From the NCBI RefSeq assembly GCF_004745635.1, contig NZ_SRLB01000006.1:248001-312000 (forward strand): a stretch of 64,000 bases of DNA. The letters are read 5' to 3'. This document shows, one piece after another, positions 55,371 to 63,600 of this stretch (position 1 is its first letter; every line of letters starts with the position of its first letter). Under the pieces are notes generated by a model. It ran no database searches, had not been told where the DNA came from, and was given only the letters and a program-made list of their open reading frames with translations. The stretch is from Methylobacterium nonmethylotrophicum. Lineage in GTDB: Bacteria > Pseudomonadota > Alphaproteobacteria > Rhizobiales > Beijerinckiaceae. The position numbers and the translations under genes were made by a program.

Positions 55371-55505
55371 TTACGCCGACAGGCGCTTGCGGCCGCGGGC
55401 GCGGCGGGCGGCGATCACCTTGCGGCCGCCGACGGTGGCCATGCGGGCACGGAAGCCGTGGCGGCGCTTGCGCACGAGCTTCGACGGTTGATAGGTTCTC
55501 TTCAC
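55371..55505 (-). CDS. rpmH: 50S ribosomal protein L34
   Basis: 44 residues, [20 protein letters not shown] followed by a conserved C-terminal half rich in Arg and Lys, as in all L34. The start is GTG at 55505, preceded by GGAGAA; no ATG is available. First gene of the rpmH-rnpA-yidC-engB cluster. Divergent from the DUF1192 gene, with a 215-bp gap that should hold both promoters. Confidence 0.97.
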   Translation of the reverse strand: MKRTYQPSKLVRKRRHGFRARMATVGGRKVIAARRARGRKRLSA

Positions 55506-55720
55506 GGCTCGTTCTCCGAAGGCCGGGGCCGGCCGCGCGCGTCGCGCCGCCGAGGCCCTCGTGGTCCAGAATGTCTTGGCGAAAGCGAACCGCGCCCGAA
55601 AGCGGGCGCGGTCACGTCGCGCCGGTGTATGGCGGAATGGTCCCCCCGAGTCAATCGCGTTAAGGATCGCGCGCGAGGCCGTGCGGGGCGCCCGCGACGG
55701 CGTGCGCGAGGGAGACACCG

Positions 55721-55912
55721 ATGTTCGACGACGCCGACAACCGGCCCCGGCCGAAGGCCCATCACGAGATCGGCCAGGACCTCTCCGCCCTGTCGGTCTC
55801 CGACCTCGACGAGCGGATCGAGACCCTGCGCCGCGAGATCGCCCGGCTCGAGGAGGACCGGCGGCGCAAGCAGGCCTCGCAGGAGGCGGCCCGGGCGGCG
55901 TTCAAGTTCTGA
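55721..55912 (+). CDS. DUF1192 family small protein
   Basis: 63 residues. [20 protein letters not shown] then [31 protein letters not shown], an amphipathic coiled-coil. This is the DUF1192 pattern of alphaproteobacteria. Cytosolic, unknown function. GAGGGAG-like sites lie a few bases before the ATG. Confidence 0.88.
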   Translation: MFDDADNRPRPKAHHEIGQDLSALSVSDLDERIETLRREIARLEEDRRRKQASQEAARAAFKF

Positions 55913-56009
55913 AGCGGGGCAGGGGCGAGGACGCGTCCCGTTTCGGGGCGGTCGCGGGTTTCGCGGCTTGATCGTTCACTTCCGTGCCTCTCTGCTGGAG
56001 CTAAGAATG

Positions 56010-56186
56010 GCGCGGGATCCCCTCTCCCGTGTGGGAGAGGGGTATGGCGATCGAAGATCGCACGTGAGGGTGACACGCGTCAGGATGTAGCTCGACCGTC
56101 ACGCTGCCAGCACGATGGTTCGAGCATGACTCAGGACCGTAGCACCCTCACCCCCGGCCCCTCTCCCACACGGGAGAGGGGAGACA
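56010..56186. repeat. Long palindromic repeat, family 1 (copy D)
   Basis: About 177 bp in the same orientation as 27182-27348: left hairpin GCGGGATCCCCTCTCCCG/GTGTGGGAGAGGGG, right hairpin CCCCTCTCCCAC/ACGGGAGAGGGG, and the shared inner marks GTGAGGGTGACAC, CTGCCAGCACGA and GTAGCACCCTCACCCC. It lies in the 707-bp gap 55913-56619, whose remaining parts hold the CtrA boxes and small-RNA-like transcript listed separately. Confidence 0.75.
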
Positions 56187-56299
56187 CCTGCCTCGTCCGG
56201 CATCCACCGATCGGCCGCCGCAACGAGCCTCTCCGGCACGAGGGCCCCCGGCCCATCCGCCTGCGCCGCGGCCGCTTTCCCGGCCCTGCCCGACCCGCG

Positions 56300-56314
56300 T
56301 TAACCATTTCTTAA
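56300..56314 (+). promoter_or_regulatory. CtrA box (TTAA-N7-TTAA) with -10-like element
   Basis: TTAACCATTTCTTAA matches the CtrA consensus TTAA-N7-TTAA exactly. GATAAC at 56326-56331 lies where a -10 element would be if the box overlaps the -35 region, giving a predicted start near 56338. A terminator-ended region without an ORF follows directly. Confidence 0.65.
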
Positions 56315-56337
56315 GCCTTCCGGGCGATAACCAAGGC

Positions 56338-56435
56338 CGTCCAGCTTTCTGGATGTCGAGTGGTCTCTGTCCACTCTGTTTGATGCCTCCCTGTACGACT
56401 CTTTCAGCCGCCCCGTTGGGGCGGCTTTCTTTTTT
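56338..56435 (+). ncRNA. Candidate CtrA-controlled small RNA
   Basis: About 98 nt between the CtrA-box promoter and an intrinsic terminator, with no ORF. A 6-bp stem GAGTGG/CCACTC (56358-56363, 56371-56376; 7-nt loop) is followed by a probably unpaired stretch with CCTCCC (56386-56391), complementary to Shine-Dalgarno sequences, and then the terminator hairpin. This two-hairpin, anti-SD layout is typical of regulatory sRNAs in alphaproteobacteria. The 5' end is predicted, not observed. Alternative: a leader that attenuates rcdA. Confidence 0.55.
56407..56435 (+). terminator. Intrinsic terminator of the small-RNA candidate
   Basis: GCCGCCCC (56407-56414), loop GTT, GGGGCGGC (56418-56425), then TTTCTTTTTT. 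A strong canonical terminator in the plus direction, 185 bases before rcdA. Confidence 0.85.
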
Positions 56436-56496
56436 CCCGCTCCGATTTTCCGCGGCGCCCGGGATCGTCCGTGCCCCGCCGGCGTTGACGTTAACG

Positions 56497-56511
56497 TTAA
56501 TCATTCGTTGA
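56497..56511 (+). promoter_or_regulatory. Second CtrA-like box directly upstream of rcdA
   Basis: TTAATCATTCGTTGA is TTAA-N7-TTGA, one mismatch from consensus, after the terminator and 108 bases before the rcdA start. It overlaps a perfect TTAACGTTAA palindrome (56491-56500), and CGTTGACG is repeated on both sides (56483 and 56506). A likely rcdA promoter/operator. Confidence 0.5.
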
Positions 56512-56619
56512 CGGCGCGCCGCCCGCGCACTGGCGCTATCGTTGCGCCGGACGGCCCGAGCGCACCGTGAATGTCCCGAAATCAGGCGGGACCGGCGTCG
56601 CGGTGGCACAGGAGGGATC

Positions 56620-57144
56620 ATGGGCGGGATGGACGTGATGTTTCGAGACGAGCAGCCCACCGTGCGCTTCGGCGAGACGTTCGTGGCCTCCGACGGCTTC
56701 AAGCTGCTGTTTCGCGAGGGCATGACCCTCGTGGAGGAGACCGCGGCCTATCTCGACGGGCCCGGCCGGGACGAATCGCGCCTGCTCGCCCGCCACGCCG
56801 CCCTGACCTATGCCAGCGAGAGCATGCGGCTCACCACCCGGCTGATGCAGATCGCCTCCTGGCTCCTCGTGCAGCGTGCCGTCGCCGAGGGCGAGCTGAG
56901 CCTGAGCGAGGCCGCCGAGGAGAAGACCCGGGTGCGCCTGTCGGCGACCGAGCCGAACGAGGCCAACCCGGTGCTCGTCGCCGAGCTGCCGCTGTCGCTC
57001 CAGGCCCTGATCGCCCAGTCGAAGCGGCTCCATGCCCGCATCCTCCACCTCGACCGCCTGATCTCCGACGACCGCCCGACGCCCGAGCCGCGGGTGAGCC
57101 CGGTCTCCGCCCAGCACGACATGCTGCGGGTGGCCTTCGGCTGA
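56620..57144 (+). CDS. rcdA: RcdA, regulator of CtrA degradation (DUF1465)
   Basis: 174 residues. The family core is unmistakable: FKLLFREGMTLVEETAAYLD near residue 27, LTYASESMRLTTRLMQIASW near residue 65, then LLVQRAVAEGELSLSEAAEE. In Caulobacter RcdA is an adaptor that helps deliver CtrA to ClpXP at the cell pole. GGAGG sits just before the ATG at 56620; another ATG at 56629 is possible. Two CtrA-type boxes upstream suggest that CtrA controls the gene for its own degradation factor. It ends at a bidirectional terminator. Confidence 0.92.
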   Translation: MGGMDVMFRDEQPTVRFGETFVASDGFKLLFREGMTLVEETAAYLDGPGRDESRLLARHAALTYASESMRLTTRLMQIASWLLVQRAVAEGELSLSEAAEEKTRVRLSATEPNEANPVLVAELPLSLQALIAQSKRLHARILHLDRLISDDRPTPEPRVSPVSAQHDMLRVAFG

Positions 57145-57195
57145 CGGCGGGGGGAGCGCGCGCTCCCCCACCCTGTTCCCTGGTTCCTCGGCATG

Positions 57196-57229
57196 AAAAA
57201 AGCCCCGGCCGCGAGGCCGGGGCTTTTTT
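57196..57229. terminator. Bidirectional intrinsic terminator between rcdA and rpmE
   Basis: AAAAAAGCCCCGGCC (57196-57210), loop GCGA, GGCCGGGGCTTTTTT (57215-57229): a 15-bp perfect stem with A- and T-runs, serving rcdA (plus) and rpmE (minus). Confidence 0.92.
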
Positions 57230-57252
57230 CGCGCGAAGCAGGGCCGTCGGGC

Positions 57253-57561
57253 TTACTTCTTGCCGAAGGACATGTTGCCGAAGCGCGAGTTGAAGCGGGA
57301 CAGGCGGCCGCCGCGGTCCATCAGCTTCTGCTCGCCGCCGGTCCAGGCCGGGTGCGTGCTCGGGTCGATGTCGAGGTTGAGGGTGTCGCCCTCCTTGCCG
57401 TAGGTCGAGCGGGTCGTGAACGAGCTGCCGTCCGTCAGCACCACCTTGATGAAGTGGTAGTCCGGGTGCTCGGTCGCGGTGCGCGCCACCTTCGGGGTCG
57501 CGACCGACTTGCCGGGGACGGGGGCCGCCTGCTTGGCGGCGGGGGCTGCTTGCTTTGCCAT
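57253..57561 (-). CDS. rpmE: 50S ribosomal protein L31 with N-terminal extension
   Basis: 102 residues; the normal core of about 73 ([20 protein letters not shown] then [20 protein letters not shown]) is preceded by about 29 Ala/Lys/Pro-rich residues ([20 protein letters not shown]). The core has no Cys residues, so it is the zinc-independent type. AGGA eight bases before 57561 supports the long start. Component of the 50S subunit. Ends at the shared terminator with rcdA. Confidence 0.93.
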   Translation of the reverse strand: MAKQAAPAAKQAAPVPGKSVATPKVARTATEHPDYHFIKVVLTDGSSFTTRSTYGKEGDTLNLDIDPSTHPAWTGGEQKLMDRGGRLSRFNSRFGNMSFGKK

Positions 57562-57705
57562 GACGAAATCCTAAGAGTGCGACCCGCGCCGAACGCTCCG
57601 CCTCGGGCCGCGGCCATTGATCGCGCGTTATCGGATGAGCGGCGGCCTATACCTCACCTCCGAGCGCCAAACAAGCGCCGGCACCCGGACAGCACGACAG
57701 TTCAG

Positions 57706-59511
57706 ATGGCCCATTCCGACACCGCCCGCCCCCGCGCGTCCCTCGGAGCGCTCAAGCCCCTCTTCCCGTTCGCGGCGCGCTACAAGGGCCGGATCGCCGC
57801 CGCGGTCGTGGCGCTCGTCGCCGCCTCGGGCGCGACCCTGGTGGTGCCGGTGGCGGTGCGGCGGGTGGTGGATCTCGGCTTCGCGCATGGCGAGGTCGGA
57901 ATGATCGACGCCTATTTCGGCGCGCTCATCGGCGTGGTGGCGGTGCTCGCGGTCGCAAGCGCCGCCCGCTACTACTGCGTCGTGACGCTGGGCGAGCGGG
58001 TGGTGGCGGACCTGCGGGCCGCGGTGTTCGCCCGCCTCACAACCCTCGATCCCGCCTTCTTCGACCGGGCCCGCAGCGGCGAGCTGGTCTCGCGCCTCAC
58101 GGCGGATGCCGCGCAGGTGAAGTCGGTCTTCGGCGTCTCGCTCTCGATCCTCCTGCGCAACCTCTTCCTGTTCGCCGGCGCGGTCGGCATGATGGTCTGG
58201 ACGAGCCCCTGGCTGTCGGTGCTGGTGCTGGCCGCGATCCCGCTGATCGTCTTCCCGCTGATCCTCTCGGGCCGCGGGGTGCGGCGCCGCTCGCGGGCCG
58301 CGCAGGATCGCCTCGCCGACGCCTCCGCCTTCGCCACCGAGGCGGTGGGCGCTGTGCGCACCATGCAGGCCTTCGGCATGGCCTCGGTGACGGCCGCCCG
58401 CTTTGCCGGCGCCTCCGAGGAGGCGTTCCTGGCCTCCCGGGCCTCCGCCCGTGCGCGGGCGCTGCTCACCGGCGTGGCGATCTTCCTGATCTCGGCCAGC
58501 GTCGTCGGGGTGCTGTGGTACGGCGCGCAAGGGGTCGCGTCCGGCACGATCTCGGCCGGGCAATTGTCGCAGTTCGTGCTCTACGCGGTGTTCGGCGCCA
58601 GCGCGCTCGGCCAGCTCTCGGAGGTCTACGGCGAATTGACCCTGGCGGCGGGCGCCGCCGAGCGCCTGGCCGAGATCCTCGACACCGTGCCGGTGATCGC
58701 CGCGCCGGACCGGCCCCGCGCCCTGCCGGTGCCGCCCCGCGGCGAGATCGCCTTCGAGCGGGTGCGCTTCCACTACCCGACCCGGCCCGAGCACGCGGCG
58801 CTCCACGACCTCAGCTTCGCGGTGGCGCCGGGTGAGCGCGTGGCGCTGGTCGGGCCCTCGGGCGCCGGCAAGAGCACGGTGCTGCAGCTGCTGCTGCGCT
58901 TCTACGATCCGGATTCCGGCGAGATCCGGATCGACGGCGTCCCGGTCGACGCGGTCGAGCCCGAGGCTTTGCGCGCCCGCATGGCCCTGGTGCCGCAGGA
59001 TCCGACGGTCTTCAGCGGCAGCATCCTCGACAACATCCGGTACGGCCGGCCGGAGGCCAGCGAGGCCGAGGTCGAGCGGGCGGCGGCCCAGGCCCATGCC
59101 GACGGCTTCGTCCGCGCCCTGCCGCAGGGCTACGCCACGCTGGTGGGCGAGCGCGGCGTGACGCTCTCGGGCGGCCAGCGCCAGCGCATCGCCATCGCGC
59201 GGGCGATCCTCAAGGATGCCCCGATCCTGCTCCTCGACGAGGCGACCTCGGCCCTCGACGCTGAGAGCGAGCGGGCGGTGCAGGCCGCCCTCGACGTGCT
59301 GATGAAGGACCGCACCACCCTGGTCATCGCCCACCGCCTCGCCACGATCCGGGCCGCCGACCGCATCCTGGTCCTGGAGGACGGCCGCATCGCCGAGCAG
59401 GGCAGCCACGACGCGCTTCTCGCCCGCGGCGGGCTCTACGCGCAGCTCGCGGCGCTGCAATTCGGCGCCGGGGTGGACCTCACCGGGGAGCGGCAGGTGG
59501 CGGAGGTGTGA
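57706..59511 (+). CDS. MsbA-like ABC exporter (fused transmembrane and ATPase domains)
   Basis: 601 residues. Six membrane helices over residues ~25-310 with the type-I exporter coupling segment, then an ATPase domain: Walker [21 protein letters not shown] near 382, Q-loop [20 protein letters not shown], signature [16 protein letters not shown] near 486, Walker [13 protein letters not shown] near 506 and H-loop [15 protein letters not shown]. It acts as a homodimer (or paired half) moving a lipid, peptide or drug outward; substrate unknown. The ATG at 57706 gives a short N-terminal tail before helix 1. Confidence 0.92.
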   Translation: MAHSDTARPRASLGALKPLFPFAARYKGRIAAAVVALVAASGATLVVPVAVRRVVDLGFAHGEVGMIDAYFGALIGVVAVLAVASAARYYCVVTLGERVVADLRAAVFARLTTLDPAFFDRARSGELVSRLTADAAQVKSVFGVSLSILLRNLFLFAGAVGMMVWTSPWLSVLVLAAIPLIVFPLILSGRGVRRRSRAAQDRLADASAFATEAVGAVRTMQAFGMASVTAARFAGASEEAFLASRASARARALLTGVAIFLISASVVGVLWYGAQGVASGTISAGQLSQFVLYAVFGASALGQLSEVYGELTLAAGAAERLAEILDTVPVIAAPDRPRALPVPPRGEIAFERVRFHYPTRPEHAALHDLSFAVAPGERVALVGPSGAGKSTVLQLLLRFYDPDSGEIRIDGVPVDAVEPEALRARMALVPQDPTVFSGSILDNIRYGRPEASEAEVERAAAQAHADGFVRALPQGYATLVGERGVTLSGGQRQRIAIARAILKDAPILLLDEATSALDAESERAVQAALDVLMKDRTTLVIAHRLATIRAADRILVLEDGRIAEQGSHDALLARGGLYAQLAALQFGAGVDLTGERQVAEV

Positions 59512-59555
59512 AAGAACCTCGATGGGGTTTTCAAGCCAGACCGAACATCTTGCGT

Positions 59556-59692
59556 GTCGTTCCGTGGCCGGGAAGCGCAGCCCGGAATCCAGAGCCGCGG
59601 ATGTTTAGGAATAGCGCGCGAAGCGTTCCAATTTATTCTGTCCCGCCTGCGTGTCTGGATCCCGGGTTCCGCTCCGCGGTCCCGGGATGACG
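59556..59692. repeat. Dispersed palindromic repeat, family 2 (copy 3)
   Basis: GTCGTTCCG at the left and CCCGGGATGAC at the right are the diverged inverted ends; AGCCCGGAATCCAGA (59578-59592) and TCTGGATCCCGGG form an inner inverted pair. It fills the gap 59512-59746 between convergent genes. Confidence 0.6.
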
Positions 59693-59746
59693 CGGAGGGT
59701 GTCAGGATCGGCCGCTTGCTTCCCCAGGGTCCTCGGCAGGTTTTCT

Positions 59747-60760
59747 TTACCGTTCCGTCAGCTTCATCTCGATCCGCCGGTTCCTGGCATAGGCCTCCTC
59801 GGTCGTCCCGGCATCCAGAGGCTGGAACTCGCCGAAGGCGCCCGCGAGCAGGCGCTGGGGCGGGATGCCCTTGGCGGCGAGGTACTGCACCACCGCGATG
59901 GCGCGGGCGGCCGAGAGCGCCCAGTTCGACGGGAATTGCGACGAGGCGATCGGCCGGGCGTCGGTATGGCCGTCGACCCGCAGCACCCAGGGGATGTCGG
60001 CCGGAATCTGGCGGTTGAGCTCCAGGATGGCACTGGCGATCCGGTCGATCTCCGGCCCGGCCTCGGGCTTCAGCACCGCCTGGCCGGCGGAGAAGAGCAC
60101 CTCGGATTGCAGCACGAAGCGGTCGCCGACGATGCGGATGTCGGTCCGGCTGCCGAGGATCTGGCGAAGCCGCCCGAAGAAGTCGGAGCGGTAGCGCGCG
60201 AGTTCCTGCACCCGCTGGGCCAAAGCCACGTTGAGGCGGCTGCCGAGATCGGCGATGCGGGCCTGGCTTTCGCGGTCGCGGGTCTCGGAGGCGGCGAGCG
60301 CGTCCTCCAGCGCCGCGAGCTGCTGGCGCATCGCCGAGATCTGCTGGTTGAGGAGGTCGACCTGGCTCAGCGCCCGGGCGGCCGCGCCCTTCTCGGCCTC
60401 GAGCTGGCGGCCGAGCTCGGCGGCTTTCCCCTGCGCACCCTGGTCGGTCGCGAGCAGGCCCTGCAGGCGCCGGCGCTCGGCCTCCGAGCCCGAGAGGTTC
60501 GCCCGCAAGGACGCGGCGGACTCCTCCAGCGCCCGCTTGCCGGAGCGCTCCAGCGCCAGGAGGTCGGTCAGCTCCGAGATCTGGCGGTTCAATCGCTCCA
60601 GCACCGTGTCGCGGCCCGACAGCTCCTGCGACAGGAAGAACTGGCCGGTGACGAAGATGGTGAGCAGGAAGACGACCGAGAGCAGCAGCGTCGTCAGCGC
60701 GTCGACGTAGCCGGGCCAGACGTTGAGGGCGCGGTCGCGCCGGACGAGGCGGCCGGCCAT
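59747..60760 (-). CDS. OmpA/MotB-type peptidoglycan-binding protein with coiled coil
   Basis: 337 residues. One N-terminal membrane span (about 21-42) contains an Asp just before the hydrophobic core (GYVDALTTLLLSVVFL), the position of the proton-carrying Asp in MotB/ExbD. A coiled coil follows over about 50-180, then an OmpA-like domain (FVLQSEVLFSAGQAVLKPEA, VDGHTDARPI, LSAARAIAVVQYLAAKGI). It probably ties a MotA/ExbB-like channel (60768-61835, 7 bp upstream) to peptidoglycan. No flagellar genes are nearby, so a cell-envelope motor rather than flagellar rotation is inferred. Confidence 0.88.
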   Translation of the reverse strand: MAGRLVRRDRALNVWPGYVDALTTLLLSVVFLLTIFVTGQFFLSQELSGRDTVLERLNRQISELTDLLALERSGKRALEESAASLRANLSGSEAERRRLQGLLATDQGAQGKAAELGRQLEAEKGAAARALSQVDLLNQQISAMRQQLAALEDALAASETRDRESQARIADLGSRLNVALAQRVQELARYRSDFFGRLRQILGSRTDIRIVGDRFVLQSEVLFSAGQAVLKPEAGPEIDRIASAILELNRQIPADIPWVLRVDGHTDARPIASSQFPSNWALSAARAIAVVQYLAAKGIPPQRLLAGAFGEFQPLDAGTTEEAYARNRRIEMKLTER

Positions 60761-60767
60761 CAGGGTC

Positions 60768-61835
60768 TCACTCCACCTTCTCCCGGGCGAGGCGCTCGAG
60801 CACCTGCTTGAGCTCGCGCTCACGGTTGGCTTGCGCCTCGACCCAGTCGCGGATCATCTGCTGCTCGGCCCGCATGTGCTGGACGAGGCCCTGGATGCCC
60901 TCGGCGAGGTTGGCCATCGCCTGGGTGCTGGACCGCCCGTGGGTGGTGCTGTCCCCGACGAGCGTGCCGAGCCGCGTCATCGCGTCGGCGAGGTCCTTCA
61001 GCACCGCCTCGCTTCTCGGATCCCGCAGGACGGGCACCGGCTCGGGCGGCCGCGGGGCCGCCGCGGGCTGGGAGGAGGCCGCCTGGGCGGCGGCCGGCAC
61101 CGTGACGGGGACCGGCACCGGGGCGGGGGCCGGCCCGGCGGCGGTGACGAGCCAGTCCTCGAGCTCGTTGTAGAACCGGGTATGGGCCTGGCCGGCCTGG
61201 AGGTCGAGGAAGCCGATCACCAGGGAGCCGGCAAGCCCGAACAGCGAGGCCGAGAAGGCGAGGCCGATTCCGGACAGCGGTACCGCGAGGCCGCTCTTCA
61301 GCTCGTCGAACATCACCGCGGCGTCGCCGCCGCCGGCCCGCATCGACCGGATCACGCCGCCGACCGCCGACAGGGTGTCGATCAGGCCCCAGAACGTGCC
61401 GAGGAGGCCCAGGAGGATCAGCAGGCCGCCGATGTAGCGCAGGATCTCGCGCCCCTCGTCGAGCCGCGAGGCCACGCTGTCGAGGAGCGGCTGGAACTGG
61501 GCCTGCGGGTGGGCCCGCCCGGTCCTCGCCTCGCGCAGGGCCGGCGCCAGCGCGGCGAGCACGCGGGGGCTGCCGGCATCCGGCGCGCCGGCGGCGGTGC
61601 GGTTGGCGAAGCGCACCTCGCGAAAGAGGCGCTGCACCTGCCCGAACGCCATGAGGACGGCGATCAGCGTGGCCCCGAGGATCAGCCCGTTGAGGCCCGG
61701 ATTGGCCATGAAGGCCGGGACGATCTGGCGGTAGAGCACGAAGGCCAGGAAGCCGGCCAGCGTCAGGAACACCGCCATGCGGATCAGGTAGATCCGCGGC
61801 GATGTCAGGGGAGGGGACGCAGCGCTCGCCGCCAT
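60768..61835 (-). CDS. MotA/TolQ/ExbB-family proton channel protein
   Basis: 355 residues. Spans at about 18-37 and 47-64, then a cytoplasmic part, then the conserved pair of helices ILRYIGGLLILLGLLGTFWG and FDELKSGLAVPLSGIGLAFS, which are MotA/ExbB hallmarks. A Pro/Ala/Val-rich linker (about 235-270) leads to a C-terminal coiled coil. It forms the stator channel with the OmpA-domain protein; both genes are on the minus strand, separated by 7 bp. Role unknown. Confidence 0.88.
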   Translation of the reverse strand: MAASAASPPLTSPRIYLIRMAVFLTLAGFLAFVLYRQIVPAFMANPGLNGLILGATLIAVLMAFGQVQRLFREVRFANRTAAGAPDAGSPRVLAALAPALREARTGRAHPQAQFQPLLDSVASRLDEGREILRYIGGLLILLGLLGTFWGLIDTLSAVGGVIRSMRAGGGDAAVMFDELKSGLAVPLSGIGLAFSASLFGLAGSLVIGFLDLQAGQAHTRFYNELEDWLVTAAGPAPAPVPVPVTVPAAAQAASSQPAAAPRPPEPVPVLRDPRSEAVLKDLADAMTRLGTLVGDSTTHGRSSTQAMANLAEGIQGLVQHMRAEQQMIRDWVEAQANRERELKQVLERLAREKVE

Positions 61836-62014
61836 CGCGGGCCGTACTCACTTTCGCGGGCGGCGCGGGACTTCAGAGCCCGCGCGCGGAATGACGTCGG
61901 GGTTCTCTCCGCCGGGCGGACCGACCGGAACCTCGCGGCACTGTGCCGGGTGGCGTCCGGCCGATCAAGCCGGGGCGCGGCCGGCCCTCAGACTTGTCCA
62001 GCGCCCGTGGCGCT

Positions 62015-62836
62015 TCAGTCCCAGTGAAGCGGCCAGGTTTCCTCGAGATGCGGCCCGAGGCGCACCGGGCTCACCCGCCGGGCGAGCCCGGTGGCATCGT
62101 CGGTCTCGACCGCGAGCCCGCACAGGGTGCCCTCGCCGGTCGCCGCCTCGAGCCGGCTGCCCGGAGTCTTCTGCAGGAAGCGGCGCACCGGCTCGTCCTT
62201 CTGCATGCCGAGCACCGAATCGTAGTCGCCGCACATCCCGACATCGGACTGGTAGGCGGTGCCGCCCGGCAGGATGCGGTGGTCGGCGGTCGGCACGTGG
62301 GTGTGGGTGCCGACGACGAGGCTCGCCCGTCCGTCGAGGAACCAGCCGAAGGCCTCCTTCTCGCTCGTCGCCTCGGCGTGGACGTCGACGATCACCGCGT
62401 CGGCGGCGTCGCGCAGCGGGCAGGCGGACAGCTCGCGCTCGGCCGCCGCGAAGGGATCGTCGAGGGGATCGAGGAAGATCCGCCCCATCACGTTGACGAC
62501 CAGCACCCGGGCCCCGGCGCGGGTCTCGACCACCGCGGCGCCGCGGCCCGGCGTGCCGGGCGGGTAGTTCGCCGGGCGCACCAGCCGCGGCTGGCGGGCG
62601 ATGAACACCAGCGCCTCGCGCTGGTCGAAGGAGTGGTTGCCGAGGGTCACCGCGTCGGCGCCGGCATTGATCAGTTCGTCGCAGATGCTCTCGGTGATGC
62701 CGAAGCCTCCGGCGGCGTTCTCGCCGTTGATCACCACGCAGTCGAGGCGCCAGCGCTCCCGCAAGGCCGGCAGGCGCTCGCTCACCGCCAGGCGACCCGG
62801 CCGGCCGACGACGTCGCCGAGGAAGAGGAGGCGCAT
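62015..62836 (-). CDS. YmdB-type metallophosphoesterase (TIGR00282 family)
   Basis: 273 residues. MRLLFLGDVVGRPGRLAVSE supplies the first metal Asp; VVINGENAAGGFGITESICD, VTLGNHSFDQ and VVGTHTHVPTADHRILPGGT carry the remaining metal ligands. In Bacillus, YmdB is a 2',3'-cyclic-nucleotide phosphodiesterase. Eight bases separate it from the cyclo-ligase gene upstream, so they form one transcription unit. Cytosolic. Confidence 0.93.
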   Translation of the reverse strand: MRLLFLGDVVGRPGRLAVSERLPALRERWRLDCVVINGENAAGGFGITESICDELINAGADAVTLGNHSFDQREALVFIARQPRLVRPANYPPGTPGRGAAVVETRAGARVLVVNVMGRIFLDPLDDPFAAAERELSACPLRDAADAVIVDVHAEATSEKEAFGWFLDGRASLVVGTHTHVPTADHRILPGGTAYQSDVGMCGDYDSVLGMQKDEPVRRFLQKTPGSRLEAATGEGTLCGLAVETDDATGLARRVSPVRLGPHLEETWPLHWD

Positions 62837-62844
62837 GGCGGGGG

Positions 62845-63435
62845 TCAGGCTCCGGTGGGGTGGATGAGGCCCGCCTCGGTGACGACGCGGTCGAGGGGCC
62901 GGTCGTGCGGGCCGTCCGGCACCCGGGGCGTCTCCTGGGCCGCGAAGGCGACGCCGACCGCGAGGACCGGCCCGGCGGCGTCGAGGCGGGCGAGCGCCCG
63001 GTCGTAATAGCCCTTGCCGTAGCCGATGCGGTGGCCGCGCCGGTCGAAGGCGGCGAGCGGCACGAGGAGCGCGCGGGGCTCGACCGCCGGAGCGTCGGGT
63101 CCCGGCTCGCTCAGGCCGAAGCCGCCGGCAGCGAGCGCGTCGCCCTCGGCCGCGCGGCGGAACACGAGCCCGTCGGGCGTCACCTGCGGCAGCGCCACCG
63201 CCTGGCCGCGGGCGCGCAGGGCGTTGATCAGCGGCCGCACGTCGACCTCGCTGCGGATCGGCCAGTAGGCCGCCACCAGATCGGTCTCCGCAAGCTCCGG
63301 GAGGGCGAGGACGATCTCGGCGATGCGGCGCGACGCATCCTCGCGCGCTGCCGCCGCCAGCCCGTCCCGCCGCGCCAGCGCCGCCTTCCTCAGGTCAGCC
63401 TTCGGCAGGGGGGCGGGGAGTGAGTCCGTCGTCAT
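62845..63435 (-). CDS. 5-Formyltetrahydrofolate cyclo-ligase
   Basis: 196 residues. Folate/ATP motifs LVAAYWPIRSEVDVRPLINA, the substrate loop LPQVTPDGLVFRRA and the C-terminal GHRIGYGKGYYDRALARLDA are all present; the last is the family signature. Reaction: 5-formyl-THF plus ATP to 5,10-methenyl-THF, relevant to the one-carbon metabolism of methylotrophs. The ATG at 63435 is used; 63456 is an alternative. Located directly downstream of 6S RNA, as in many proteobacteria. Confidence 0.94.
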   Translation of the reverse strand: MTTDSLPAPLPKADLRKAALARRDGLAAAAREDASRRIAEIVLALPELAETDLVAAYWPIRSEVDVRPLINALRARGQAVALPQVTPDGLVFRRAAEGDALAAGGFGLSEPGPDAPAVEPRALLVPLAAFDRRGHRIGYGKGYYDRALARLDAAGPVLAVGVAFAAQETPRVPDGPHDRPLDRVVTEAGLIHPTGA

Positions 63436-63454
63436 CGAAGTCCAGCGCGGAGCC

Positions 63455-63600
63455 ACGAGAACCGTTGGAGAATCGATCCCGGGAAACCTACGAAGTAGGT
63501 GGGCGCCGTAATGCCCCGGTCCACGGACCAGGGCAGTGACAGCTCCCGAGGGAGTCGATAAGGCCCCGGGGATATGTGTCTCCTGACGAGAACCGCAGCC
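63455..63600 (-). ncRNA. ssrS: 6S RNA
   Basis: On the minus strand the region reads with alphaproteobacterial 6S landmarks: ATCCCCGGGGCCTTATCGAC, a terminal hairpin GGTCC/GGACC, then CGGCGCCCACCTACTTCGTA and TTTCCCGGGATCGA. GGAGA and TCTCC (plus-strand 63579-63583 and 63467-63471) close the outer stem, and AUCCC/GGGAU continues it, leaving the large central bubble that mimics an open promoter for RNA polymerase. It sits immediately upstream of 5-formyl-THF cyclo-ligase, the conserved location. Ends are approximate. Confidence 0.83.

Noticed and set aside
55990..56190. CRISPR-like or tRNA-like repeat region
   Set aside because: The repeats are inverted rather than direct, with no spacer periodicity; GGTTCGAGC at 56118 looks like a T-loop but no acceptor or anticodon arms surround it.
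59747..61835. Zorya-type anti-phage system (ZorA/ZorB-like pair)
   Set aside because: The channel protein is too short for ZorA (355 residues, only a short coiled-coil tail) and no zorC, zorD or zorE gene is nearby.
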